Part shown: positions 20,311 through 29,390 of the stretch, piece by piece
Layout of the letters: each line of letters starts with the position of its first letter
Numbering within the stretch: the stretch's first letter is position 1
Assembly: GCA_943736015.1 (NCBI GenBank)
Contig: OX031062.1
Coordinates: forward strand, 31,593,462 to 31,657,461
Source of the DNA: Tridacna crocea
Taxonomy: Eukaryota > Mollusca > Bivalvia > Cardiida > Cardiidae
Direction of reading: 5' to 3'
DNA length: 64,000 bases
Program-made: the position numbers and the translations under genes
Notes under the pieces: generated by a model
Database searches by the model: none
The model's input: the letters and a program-made list of their open reading frames with translations, nothing else
Told to the model about the DNA's origin: nothing

Positions 20311-22032
20311 AGCTCACCTTAGCACAAAGTGCTAAAGGTGAGCTATTGTGATCGCCCTATGTCCGTCGTCCGTCAACAATTGCTTTAAACATCTTCTCTT
20401 CCTAAGCCACTGGACCAATCTTCATGAAACTTGGCAGGAATGTTCCTTGGGTGAAGCTCTACCAAATTTGTTCGAATAATTTAATTCCACCCAAAACTCT
20501 GGTTGCTATGGCAACAAAAAGAAAAAAAAAAAAAAAAACCCCGAAACTCCCAAGTTTGTTCAAATTATATCCTTAGGGTCAAAACTGGCCCCGCCCCGGG
20601 GGATAACGAGTTTGAGCATAGGAACAAAGAAGGAAAACTTAAAAAAAATCTTCTTCTCTGAAACTTGAATGCGTAGAGCTTTGATATTTGGTATGTAGCA
20701 TCTCCTAGTGGAACTCTACCAAGTTTGTTCATATTATATCGATCCCTGGGGTCAAACACCGGCCCCACCCCAGGGATCACAAGTTTGAGCATAGGAACAA
20801 AGAAGGAAAACTTTAAAAGTCTTCTCCTCTGAAACTTGAAGGCGTAGAACTTTGATATTTAGTATATGACATCTCCTAGCGGACCTCTACCAAGTTTGTT
20901 CAAATTATGCCTCTGGGGTCAAAACTGGTCCCAATCCGGGGGTCACAAGTTTGAGCATAGGAACAAAGAAGGAAAACTTTAAAAATCTTCTGCTCTGAAA
21001 CTTGAAGGCGTAGAGCTTTGATATTTGGTATGTGGCATCTCCTAGTGGACCTCTATCAAGTTTGTTCAAATTATGTCCCTGGGGTCAAAACTTGCCCCAC
21101 ACGGGGATCACAAATTTGAGCATATTAACAAAGAAGGAAAACTTTAAAATTCTTCTCCTTTGAAACTAGAGGGCACAGAGCTTTGATATTTGGTATGTGG
21201 CATCTCCTAGTAGGCCTCTACCAAGTTTCTTTAAATCATGCCCGTGGGGTCAAAACCGGCCCCGCCCCGGGGGTCACAAGTTCGAACATAGGAACAAAGA
21301 AAGAAAATTTTAAAATTCTTTCCTAAAACTAGAAGGCATAGAGCTATAATATTTGGCATGTAGCAATTCCTAGTGGATCTCTACCAAGTTTGTTCATATT
21401 ATGCCCTTGGGGTCTAAACTGGCCCTGCCCCCGGGGGGGGGTCACAGGTTCGAACATAGCAACAAAGAAGGAAAACTTTAGAAATCTTCTCTGAAACGTG
21501 AAGGTGCAGAGCTTCGATATTTGGTATTCAGAATCTTCTAGTGGATCTCTACCAAGTTTGGTCATATGATGTCCCTGGCGTCAAAACTGGCCATGCCCCG
21601 GAGGTCACAGGTTGGAACATAGGGACAAAGAAGGAAAATTTTAAATTTCTTTTTGTCTTAAACGGGAAGGTGTAGAGCTTTGATACTTGGTATGTAGCAT
21701 CTTTGAGTGGACCTCTACCAAGTTTGCTCCAAGGATGCTGCTTTGGTTAAAACTGACCCAGCCCCGGGGACCACAAGTTCGAACATAGGACAAAGAAGGA
21801 AAATTCAAAATTCTTCTTTGAAACTGGAAGGTGTAGAGCTTTTATATTTGATTGCCCTATGTCCGGCGTCTGTTGCCCGTCATCAATTTCTTTAAACATC
21901 TTCTCCTCCTAACCCACTGGGCCAATCTTGATGAAACTTGGCAGGGATGTTTCTTGGGTGAAGCTTCACCAAAGTTGCTGAAAGAATTGAATTTCAGTCA
22001 TAAGCTATAGTCCAGGGCCAATGGCCATCTTG
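20311..22032 (+). mobile_element. Helentron-like element HL2
   Basis: Left end TAGCTCACCTTAGCACAAAG with a palindrome closed by AAAGGTGAGCTATTGTGATC. Right end GTCCAGGGCCAATGGCC followed by ATCTTG. The first 20 bases after the hairpin resemble HL1 although the internal repeats are unrelated. The segment GCCACTGGACCAATCTTCAT near the left recurs near the right (GCCACTGGGCCAATCTTGAT... written there as CCCACTGGGCCAATC), so the array is bracketed by a shared flank. Confidence 0.7.
20450..21840 (+). repeat. About 166-bp tandem array inside HL2
   Basis: Eight registers of a unit containing GAAGGAAAACTTTAAAAATC, TTGATATTTGGTATGTGGC and GGTCAAAACTGGCCCCGCCC. The GAGCATA/GAACATA landmark falls at 20,614, 20,787, 20,953, 21,118, 21,284, 21,452, 21,615 and 21,781. 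Spacings are 163-173 bp. Confidence 0.85.
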
Positions 22033-22211
22033 TTTTATTTCTTGTCGCGTGTTTTACTGAAGACCAAAAAAATGGTATCATACTTTGGGTCAGAGTCTGT
22101 AGAAAATGCCAGGCTAATCAGATTTTAACTAACAGAAAGTTAAAGTGAGGCTTTTGCAGTTAAAATGAAGATGGTACTCAGATCAAAGTTACAAAAGTAT
22201 TCAACATTAAA

Positions 22212-22526
22212 CATGCGCGGATCCAGATACCTTTCTCGGGGAGGGGGTCCCCACCGAAAACGCACTCGACTTATTATATGATATTTTGATTTCCGGATTT
22301 CAGTGGATGTAAGCCGTTTACAAGAAAAGTCAACGTTTCCAGTTCTAACTATGAGGAGGTCTGCACATTTAGAACCTTTTGTTTTAAAATTTATGACTAT
22401 ATTTTACATAAATGCTGTGCAATACCAAACCAGTACCATTTCACGAATCCGATAACCACATTTTTGCGAAACTTCCAAGGGGGGGGGGGGGGTCCGGACC
22501 CCCGGTTCCCCCTGGATCCGCCCATG
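22212..22526. mobile_element. MITE with GGATCC-type TIRs and 6-bp target duplication
   Basis: Left terminus CATGCGCGGATCCAG and right terminus CTGGATCCGCCCATG match at 14 of 15 positions when inverted. ATTAAA lies immediately outside both ends (22,206-22,211 and 22,527-22,532). The 315-bp interior has two G-runs and no coding potential. The boundaries are therefore well defined; the superfamily is not. Confidence 0.8.
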
Positions 22527-22666
22527 ATTAAAGTTAGGTTAAAGTCCTTGTAATTTTTTACTTTAAAATTAATGCTCGAAGCTCCATGTAGTCCAGTATT
22601 TAGTTTCGTTTTCTTGTTAACAGCACTATGTACACATGGAGAAAAAGCCCCACAGACTGACGGGTA

Positions 22667-22981
22667 TCAGGTTGCACTCTTGGCACCATTGTTTATAGTG
22701 TTCTTCGAAGTAGTTTTTCGCTGCACTACTTGATGTTCGCACACATGTCTCCAACAGCCATTCATATGATTATCAAATGTCAGGTTGTCGAGAGTTTTCA
22801 TTTTGACTCTAGATACAGAACTCGGATTAATTGTGTACTGTTTGAACAACTTTTTCTCTGTCCAATTAAAGAAGCTGATTTTTTTTCTATTTAGTAAGTT
22901 TCCAAGTAAGAGCTGAATGTCATTTTTGTCCCTGGAAACTCTCGGCCCAAGTAAAGATAATTTGGCATGGTGTAGCATCAT
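22667..22981 (-). CDS. Unrecognised 104-codon reading frame
   Basis: The frame starts MMLHHAKLSLLGPRVSRDK and includes NGCWRHVCEHQVVQRKTTSK near its end. It is not part of any repeat family seen here, and its amino-acid composition looks protein-like. No domain, signal peptide or membrane segment is evident. It could be a small gene, a pseudogene fragment or an exon whose true limits differ. No neighbour suggests a role. Confidence 0.25.
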   Translation of the reverse strand: MMLHHAKLSLLGPRVSRDKNDIQLLLGNLLNRKKISFFNWTEKKLFKQYTINPSSVSRVKMKTLDNLTFDNHMNGCWRHVCEHQVVQRKTTSKNTINNGAKSAT

Positions 22982-22984
22982 ACT

Positions 22985-23470
22985 AACCTACATTAGGTCT
23001 TGCCAACATGATTCTGGTATATCATAAAAATCCATAATAAATCGGTATTCTCACAGACAACAGACGCAATATAATGCACAGATGTAACAGAGATTAGTCT
23101 GAGAGACAAGTCTGATACCATGCATTACTGTTATCTTGGGATTGTGTCATGTTGCAAAAAAGCAGATTGAACGTTGAATCGGCTGGACATAATTATGGGT
23201 CCTAGTTAGCATTTGACGTAATAATGGACACATAATTAGATAGATCACAAAACGGACAGATCTATAAGTCACACAACTCACACAAAACTGCTAGCAGTTA
23301 GTAGATGTCGAAAAAGTAGTCCTGGGCAAATGGGCTAGGGCTCTGAAGTTTCTTGCCTGAGAAAACTCCCACAAAAAAACAGTAGATCCAGTGAGACTCA
23401 AGCCTGGGGGCCTTCAGGTCACAAGTTCTACCTTTTACAAGCAAGCCATGCAGGAGCCCACTCACCTGCA
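22985..23470. other. Non-coding stretch with a possible SINE remnant
   Basis: No gene is evident. Near 23,398-23,465 the sequence GACTCAAGCCTGGGGGCC then CTTCAGGTCACAAG resembles a decayed tRNA-like SINE head on the minus strand. Confidence 0.35.
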
Positions 23471-23476
23471 ATTTAA

Positions 23477-23679
23477 CCCTTATCCTGCTAAGTAACTAAA
23501 ATTAAATGTTCAATTCGATATTAAACATTCAAATATTGCTATTTCAAACTAATGTTTTTAGAAATTATATTTCCTTATCGGACAGTGTAGATCTAAGATC
23601 AGACTGCATATGTGTGCACTCTGATCTTGATCTACACTGTCCGCTACAGGTCAGTGAGTCGCGCTTAGCAGCCCAAAGG
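23477..23679 (+). mobile_element. TH-E element, full length
   Basis: TTAA at 23473-23476 and 23680-23683. Starts CCCTTATCCTGCTAAGTAAC and ends GCAGCCCAAAGG. The hairpin is GATCTAAGATCAGACTGCA with TGCACTCTGATCTTGATC; GACAGTGTA / TACACTGTC pair outside it. Confidence 0.8.
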
Positions 23680-23714
23680 TTAAAGGTTACATTATACATA
23701 CATACAGCATGGTA

Positions 23715-23822
23715 ATCTTTTTGTTCTTTTTTAGGCCTCATCTTCACCATTTCCCACACTGTTTTCAAAGGGTTTCTTCCTCAGGGTTGTTTAAAGTAGT
23801 GATTATGTCGTAGAGAAATAAC
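23715..23822 (+). mobile_element. TH-A right-half fragment
   Basis: CCATTTCCCACACTGTTTTC, GGGTTTCTTCCTCAGGG and GATTATGTCGTAGAG match the right arm of TH-A. The left half is missing. Confidence 0.5.
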
Positions 23823-24009
23823 CCATCGCCACATGGCAAAATTTCAATCAGAGACCAGTTAGCCTCCAAAAGTATTGAATGCAGGTGATAAAATGAAGTT
23901 AAATGCAAAGTATACCATTTAAAATTATGGAAATTGTGATGATGACAATTTATCATTTTACTTTTGGTCCAAGAGTTAGTTTGTGGCAGAGAAATTAATT
24001 CTATAACTA

Positions 24010-24226
24010 GGTGTGCTAGGTCACTCTTGTTGAAACCTTGAAACCGAAGAAGGCCTTTGAAAACATTGTAAAATATGGAGAAATGCTGGTAACCAGCATT
24101 TTTACCTTTTCACAGAATGTTTCCTACCATTTCAAAGATAGAAATAATCATCTGAGCAACACTTATTTGTTGTCTGCAAATGCTTTGAATTTCGTCTAGT
24201 CCAGCATTCTGTTGTTAGCTAAAGGA
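24010..24226 (-). mobile_element. TH-A element, diverged
   Basis: The left end is lost; the hairpin is GAAATGCTGGTAACCAGC, then GTTGTCTGCAAATGCTTTG and the right TTAA 24,227-24,230. A worn GATCAAG motif just beyond suggests a TH-E fragment at 24,227-24,330. Confidence 0.6.
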
Positions 24227-24425
24227 TTAAGTGATTCCACGGACATTACTGAGCAAATTTAGGTATCACAGAACATTCAGTCTGCTTAGTGTGGATCAAG
24301 TCTGTGCAATACACAGGGATAATTTGGTCCGAGTAGTAATAAAATTTTGACAGCAAGGTATTGGTTATGGGCTTGGACTAGCACAAGTCTTTGATCAGCA
24401 TGAAATATTTAACACATTAGCTTAA

Positions 24426-24646
24426 GCCATTACCACACAATCCCTTCTTTTGATGCCCCTGAGAAAGAAGGCTTTAGAAAACATTGTGGGAAAAGGAGAA
24501 AATACTGGTAACCAGCATTTTCTCCTTTTCCCATTGTGTTTTCTACCCTTCACAAATCAAATTTCAAATTTTCAGTCACTTTTATTTTGTCGTCTGCAAA
24601 TGCTTTCGATTTGGACAAACCTATAATTTTGTCCTTTGGTAATGAG
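24426..24646 (-). mobile_element. TH-A element, full length
   Basis: TTAA at 24422-24425 and 24647-24650. Starts GCCATTACCACACAATCC. The hairpin carries AATACTGG against CCAGCATT, a single mismatch. Ends TCCTTTGGTAATGAG. Confidence 0.85.
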
Positions 24647-24683
24647 TTAATTGTAAGTGTTGAATGCTGCTTTCAATGTTATT

Positions 24684-25262
24684 TCAGTCATACATATCAT
24701 GGCAGCCAGTGCAGCTATCAATGCTTTTCTGGAGCTTCTATTACTAATACTTCACACACTATTCTCCTGAAGCCACTGGCTGCTTCTCCACATAACCACC
24801 ATCCTCTGAAGCCACTGGCTACTTCTCCAAATAAACATCATCCTTCGAAGCCACTGTCCGCCTCCCCACATAACCATCATCCTCCAAAGCCACTGGCTGC
24901 CTCCCCACATAACCATCCTCCTCCAAAGCCACCAGCTGCTTCCACACATAACCATCATCCCCTGAATCCACCAGCTGCTGCTCCACATAACCACCATCTC
25001 CCAAAGCTGTTTGCTTCCCCACATAACCACCATCCTCTGAAGCTTCCGGCTGCTTTCCCACATAACCATCATCCTCTGAATCCACTGGCTGCTTCCCCAC
25101 ATAACCATCATCTTTAATATGATAAGCAGTGAGAGAGAAATGAATCCTGTCTCAATGACTATCATCAATCCTCATGGAGAAATTGGCCGACCTGGAGATT
25201 CCAACAGGTGACCCCCCTTCCTTGTCTCGGGTCCTGCACTCTACCCACTGTGCTACTATGAC
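24684..25262 (-). mobile_element. tRNA-headed SINE expanded by an internal minisatellite
   Basis: Reverse-complement reading starts with a tRNA-like head at 25,262-25,195: A box TAGCACAGTGGGTAGAGTGC and a worn B box. The distal end at 24,684-24,720 (CAGCCAGTGCAGC) matches other SINE copies at 50,735 and 55,195. The middle, normally a short segment, is replaced by about nine 39-bp repeats. Polymerase III promoter boxes are degenerate, so activity is doubtful. Confidence 0.7.
24772..25112. repeat. 39-bp minisatellite inside the SINE
   Basis: The unit contains CCACATAACCATCATCCTCC and AAAGCCACTGGCTGCCTCC, about nine copies, one shortened. A single-copy relative of the unit sits in the SINE at 50,797-50,833 (CCAAGCCACTGGTTGC, CACATGATAATCATC), which suggests the source. 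Because 39 is a multiple of three, both strands stay open; the resulting His/Pro-rich and Trp/Met-rich frames are artefacts. Confidence 0.85.
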
Positions 25263-25272
25263 TTCGTGTTAA

Positions 25273-25710
25273 TCCTTATCCTGCTTAACCCTTTACCCCA
25301 TAAGGCATTCCTATGGTACATGTATATCTAACTGGCCCTAAATAACAGCAAGGATGAAGCCGTTTCGTATGTGTATATGACACCTTTTGAGAGCATAGAA
25401 AACATTGTAGAAAAAGGTGAAATTGCTCATGATGAGCAATCTCACCTTTTGCCACAATATTTTCCAAAGGCTCCTACAAGCAATGCATAGAAATGAGTAT
25501 CTATGAAGTAAAGGGTGAATAACTAAATCTAATTTTCAGTTTGATATGACAACCCAAATACTGGTATTGCTTATCAAAGTTATGTTTTGGGGAATAATAT
25601 CTCCTTGTCAGACAGGGTAGATCTAAGATAAGACTGCAAGTTATCTGTAGTCTGATCTTGATCTATGTTGACCACAAAAGGTCAGCTAGTCGCGCTTAGC
25701 GGCCAAAGGG
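25273..25710 (+). mobile_element. TH-E element interrupted by TH-B
   Basis: The left end TCCTTATCCTGC is followed at once by a TH-B copy. The body resumes with AACTAAATCTAATTTTCAG and the hairpin GATCTAAGATAAGACTGC / GTAGTCTGATCTTGATC, ending GGCCAAAGGG. Outer flanks are TTAA 25,269-25,272 and TCAA 25,711-25,714. Confidence 0.75.
25289..25516 (+). mobile_element. TH-B element nested in TH-E
   Basis: TTAA 25,285-25,288 at the left and a mutated TGAA at the right. Ends CCCTTTACCCCATAAGGC and TCTATGAAGTAAAGGG. The hairpin pairs AAAAGGTGAAATTGCTC with GAGCAATCTCACCTTTT. Confidence 0.8.
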
Positions 25711-25871
25711 TCAACACACTAGATCTGCTCTGAAGCAAATTTGAAGTAGACAACTTTGGAAGTATCGTTGTAAAATTTTGATAATCAACAAGTTTCAGCC
25801 CCCAACATTTGCTAATAGAAACACATCCAGAAGCAGTGAGAATCTTTATAAGCCTATTACTAAAAAATTTT

Positions 25872-25945
25872 GCCCACCTGGGTGGCTCAGTGGTGAGCGT
25901 GTCAGACTCATAACCTGGTGGTTGTGAGTTTTATACCCCTTTGAG
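25872..25945 (+). mobile_element. tRNA-like SINE head
   Basis: CACCTGGGTGGCTCAGTGG carries an A-box motif (TGGCTCAGTGG); GGTGGTTGTGAGTTTTATAC is a decayed B box. It is followed about 30 bp later by a TH-A copy. No acceptor stem can be formed, so it is not a functional tRNA gene. Confidence 0.55.
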
Positions 25946-25975
25946 GCGAACTTTCTTCCTGGCATATTTTCTAAA

Positions 25976-26194
25976 CTCTTTACCAAACGATCAAATTTTA
26001 GACTGATTCGAATTCAAAGCATTTGCAGACGACAAAATAAAGGTGACTGAAAAATTGAAATTTGAAAAATGGGTAGAAAACACTGTAGGAAAAGAAGAAA
26101 ATGCTGGTTACCATCATTTTCTCTTTTTCCTACAGTGTTTTCAAAAGACTTCTTTCTCAGGGGTGTCAAAAGTAGGGATTGTGTGGTAATGGGA
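25976..26194 (+). mobile_element. TH-A element, full length
   Basis: TAAA at 25,972-25,975 and TTAA at 26,195-26,198. Starts CTCTTTACCAAACGATC. The hairpin is AAATGCTGGTTACCATCATTT with one mismatch. Confidence 0.8.
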
Positions 26195-26518
26195 TTAATT
26201 TGGAAAAGTCTAAAACTTGTGGTTTGATAGACTTTGATTGATTAGTATGGCCTTTTGCTGTATGGCCAAATGTAACTTCCCAAGGCCAATAGAATGATCA
26301 TGTCTCTAAGTACAGCTTTTGTAGGAAAATTGCGGTTAAGTGAGAGAACATGATTTTTATGTGATAGATCAAAGCTGAATGAAAATGGTTATGTATCATG
26401 TTTCACAGTGATTTTGAAAACTACACTGCCACAAAAGAGTAATTGTCGATGGCATTTTCTTTGCATAAATTTATCATTTTATTGATCACCTATCTCTTCT
26501 TTTAATTTCGTCCTTTAA

Positions 26519-26738
26519 CCCTTTCCCAAACAAGCCCTGGTTTTTACATGTCTGCAGTAAAAGTCTTTTGAAAACACAGTGGGAAAAGGAGAAATTGCTC
26601 ATAACGAGCAATTTCTCCTTTTCCCACAGTGTTTTCTACCCTTTTTAAGAAATTTCTGGCATTTCCTCCAAATCTAAAATTGTCGTCTGCAAACTCTTTT
26701 GGTTTGGAAGAGTCCAAAATTTGTCATTTGGGAAAGGG
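26519..26738 (-). mobile_element. TH-C element, full length
   Basis: 220 bp between TTAA 26,515-26,518 and 26,739-26,742. Ends CCCTTTCCCAAACAAGCC and CATTTGGGAAAGGG. The hairpin has the TH-A outer stem (CAGTGGGAAAAGGAG) but the TH-B inner stem (AAATTGCTC / GAGCAATTT). Confidence 0.85.
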
Positions 26739-26742
26739 TTAA

Positions 26743-26960
26743 CCTTTCTACAATTCACAAAATGTTAGACTTGTCCAAATTGAAAGCAGTAGCAGATGAC
26801 AATTTCAATGTGGCTCAAATGGTGCAAATTTTCTGTGATAGGGCAGAAAATATTACAGGGAAAAGGAGAAAATGCTGGTTACTAGCATTTTCTCCTTTTC
26901 TCACAATTTTTGTTCAAAAGGCTTCTTCGCAAAGGTTGTTTAAAGCAGCATTATGCGGGA
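26743..26960 (+). mobile_element. TH-A2 element, right end worn
   Basis: Shares TTAA 26,739-26,742 with the TH-C copy. The left arm is of the A2 kind: CAGATGACAATTTCAATGTG and GCTCAAATGGTGCAAATTTT. The hairpin ATGCTGGTTACTAGCAT is near-perfect. The right end near GCATTATGCGGGAAG is degenerate. Confidence 0.65.
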
Positions 26961-27123
26961 AGTATGAACTATTTCCGGTATGAAAATAATTATGTTCTGC
27001 GGCTGAAATTTATATGCCCTACCCTTCAAAATTCAAAAGAACATGTAAACCCAAACTTGAATAGATAACTACAGAAGCTAGAAATGTTTTTCTTTTTATG
27101 TTTTCATTTTGCAAATATGTGTA

Positions 27124-27255
27124 TGGCGAGCCTTGGTAGCTCAGTGGGTAGCGTGCAGGACTTGAGAAAAGGGGGTCCTGGATTTGATCCTTGGCTCTGC
27201 CAATTTCTTTCCGAGGATATATGATAGTCATTGTGACAGGATTCATTCCTCTCCC
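27124..27255 (+). mobile_element. tRNA-headed SINE
   Basis: A box TAGCTCAGTGGGTAGCGTGC and B box GGATTTGATCC are well spaced for a tRNA-derived polymerase III promoter. The anticodon arm region (GACTTGAGAAAAGGGGGTCC) is abnormal and the 3' end does not pair with the 5' end, so this is a SINE. The tail runs through GACAGGATTCATTCC. Confidence 0.6.
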
Positions 27256-27430
27256 ACCGCTGACCATTGTTTCTACTTGACACTTTTTTTTTTTTAATCA
27301 ATCTATTATCACAAATTTTAAGGCTCCAAAAACCCAAAGGAGGCGTTAAAATGCATATAAATCATACCATTTAAAAGCATGGAAAATATTGTGAAGATGA
27401 CCTCTGGCAGAAAAATGAAAATCAGTTTAA

Positions 27431-27615
27431 AATCTTTACCAAACAACAAAATTTGAGACTTGTCCAAATTGAAAAAATTTGCACACGACAAAATGAATAG
27501 GATTTAAAAATTGAAAAATGACTTTAGAAAAGTAGAAAACCTCTCCTTTTCTCAAAATGTTTTCAGAAGGCTTCTTCCTCTAGGTCATAAAAACTAGGGA
27601 TTGTTTGGTAAGGGG
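27431..27615 (+). mobile_element. TH-A element lacking most of its hairpin
   Basis: TTAA at 27,427-27,430 and 27,616-27,619. The sequence jumps from GTAGAAAAC directly to CTCTCCTTTTCTCAAAATG. The whole left stem and loop are gone while both termini are intact. Confidence 0.8.
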
Positions 27616-27769
27616 TTAAACCAAAACGTAAGATAGAGTGAGTGACCTGGTAACTTTAACCTAGTCTTGAAATTAATTTCTCCGTCAGCAACTAAGACTA
27701 AGTCCGACCACAAAATAACATTTTATCATCTTCACAATAATTTCTGTACTTTTACCTGGTATGATTTAA

Positions 27770-27989
27770 CCCTTTCCCAAACAACAGAATTTTAGCCTGG
27801 TCTAAATTGAAAGTCCAGACAACAAAAAAAAAAAGTAATTAAAAAATTTAAAACTTGTTTCCTGCAGGGTAGAAAACATTGTGGGAAAAGGACAAAATGC
27901 TGGCTACCAGCATTTTCTCCTTTTCCCTCAATGTTTTCAAAAGGCTTCTATCTCAAGGTTGGAAAAACTAGAGATTGTTTGGTAATAGG
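27770..27989 (+). mobile_element. TH-A element, full length
   Basis: TTAA at 27,766-27,769 and 27,990-27,993. Starts CCCTTTCCCAAACAACAG. The hairpin ATGCTGGCTACCAGCAT is intact. Ends GTTTGGTAATAGG. Confidence 0.8.
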
Positions 27990-28044
27990 TTAAAAGTCAA
28001 GGCATTTCAATACCTTTGTTTACTTTTGGAAGACATTATTCCTT

Positions 28045-28320
28045 TAGCCCTTTACCTCATCCTCGGATACCCCGGGGTCTCCCTATTTGCTACGCTACAT
28101 CGATGTAGCGTAGCAAATAGGGAGACCCTGGGGTATCCGAGGATGTTTACCTATAGACAAACTTTAAGACTGCATCAAGTTCAAAGACAAGCAGATGACA
28201 AATCAAGGATGGCTCAAACGATGAAACTTGCCTTTGAGTGGAAAACATTATGAAAAAAGATGTTAATTACTAGCATTTATACCTTTCCATACAATGATTT
28301 CAACAGCCATCATAATAATA
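28045..28320 (+). mobile_element. TH-A2 relic interrupted by an 88-bp palindrome
   Basis: Outside the palindrome the sequence reads GCCCTTTACCT + ATAGACAAACTTTAAGACTG, which matches a TH start such as that at 57,009 (CTCTTTACCTATAGAC). The rest (AAGCAGATGACAAATC, GAAAACATTATG, TTACTAGCAT) is a worn TH-A body. Confidence 0.65.
28058..28145. mobile_element. 88-bp near-perfect palindrome with 7-bp target duplication
   Basis: The left arm CATCCTCGGATACCCCGGGG... and right arm ...CCTGGGGTATCCGAGGATG are complementary over the entire 44 bp per arm, with one mismatch (G versus A). The centre is ACATCGATGT. TTTACCT is duplicated at 28,051-28,057 and 28,146-28,152. The flanks join into a normal TH terminus when one duplicate is removed. 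It has no internal non-palindromic sequence. I see no second copy in the window. Confidence 0.85.
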
Positions 28321-28331
28321 AGGTCATTTAA

Positions 28332-28550
28332 CCCATTACCACACAATCCCTACTTTTGACGCCCCTGAGAAAGAAGCCTGTTGAAAACACTGTAGGAAAA
28401 GGAGAAAATGCTGGTAACCAGCATTTTCTCCTTTTCCCACAGTTTTCTACCCTTCACAAAACAAATTTCAAATTTTCAGTCACTTTTATTTTGTCGTCTG
28501 CAAATGCTTTCAATTTGAACCAGTCTAAAATTTTGTCGTGTGGTAAAGAG
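28332..28550 (-). mobile_element. TH-A element, full length
   Basis: TTAA at 28,328-28,331 and 28,551-28,554. Very close to the copies at 7,697 and 33,847. Hairpin intact. Ends CGTGTGGTAAAGAG. Confidence 0.85.
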
Positions 28551-28614
28551 TTAAACTTGGGATAGATGGTATAGGCTCAATAATCTTGATGTTGCTGATG
28601 CGTAAGTGCATTAA

Positions 28615-28841
28615 CTCTTTACCACATACATGTAATCCCGACTTTTAATGACCCTGAGAAATAAGCCTACAGAAAACATTGTGGGAAAAGGAGAAAATGC
28701 TGGTAACCAAAATTTTCTCCTTTTTTCACAATATTTTCTACCCTATCAAAGTCAGAAATCATTAAATTAACAAGGTTTAACTTGTTGTCTGCAGATGCTT
28801 TGAAATCAGTCCAGTCCAAAAATTTGTCGTTTGGTAACAAG
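28615..28841 (-). mobile_element. TH-A element, full length
   Basis: TTAA at 28,611-28,614 and 28,842-28,845. A short ACATG insertion follows CTCTTTACCACAT. The hairpin right arm is AAAATTTTCTCC, so the loop-proximal pairs are lost. Confidence 0.8.
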
Positions 28842-28898
28842 TTAACCACTTCTCAGTCTTTTTAGATTCAAACTATTTGACAAATTTTAAGATTCTCT

Positions 28899-29077
28899 GA
28901 ACCCATAACTACACAAACCCTGAGGCAGAGGCATTTTGAAAACATTATGAGAAAAGGGGAAAATGCTGGTTACCAGTATTTTCTTCTTTTCCCACAGTGT
29001 TTTCAACCCCTCACAAATCTAAATTAACAGTTTAAGTTCCATTTATTTGGTGGTCTGCAAATGCTTTCAATTTGGAT
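28899..29077 (-). mobile_element. TH-A element truncated at its right end
   Basis: From CCCATAACTACACAAACC through the hairpin (AAATGCTGGTTACCAGTATT) to CAAATGCTTTCAATTTGGA. The final 40 bp and TTAA are absent; unrelated coding-like sequence begins at the break. Confidence 0.7.
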
Positions 29078-29390
29078 TCAGGCATGAAACTGAGGCCCAA
29101 CAGAAAAATCTGAAAATGGATCCTCCTTTTCACAATCTGCAAACCCTCCAGTCTTGGAGGAAGAGTTCTCCAGTTTTGGAGGAAGAGCTCTTCTCAATGA
29201 AGGTACCATGCATGAAGGTAGCCATGCATTTTTTACCGAAAATGCCAGTCCAATCATGATTTGGTCTAGCCAGTCAGAGGCTGTGTTACTTTCAAATGTT
29301 GAAAACCTTAATAGAGAATTAGCCAAAGAATATTTCAAAGAATGGTCGCTGAATATGGACCTAGGTTTTCTTCTCATGAATTTTAAGAAA
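29078..29390 (+). pseudogene. Unrecognised coding-like fragment
   Basis: From about 29,103 (after an AG) the frame is open to a stop at 29,424-29,426, the last part being HL3 sequence. It includes EEEFSSFGGRALLNEGTMHE and LSNVENLNRELAKEYFKEWS. Codon choice and residue mix look like real protein. The antisense strand is also open. It is bounded on the left by a truncated TH-A copy and on the right by HL3, so it is probably a gene exon or fragment broken by transposons. I recognise no family. Confidence 0.35.

Noticed and set aside
22480-22500. Poly-G tract as a functional G-quadruplex
   Set aside because: It lies inside a MITE and could be a sequencing-sensitive homopolymer; noted only as a property of that element.
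24536-25168. Long open frames on both strands (193 and 138 codons), His/Pro-rich and Trp/Met-rich
   Set aside because: They are translations of a 39-bp minisatellite in a SINE; the unit length is divisible by three, so stops are avoided in several frames. No start context or homology.
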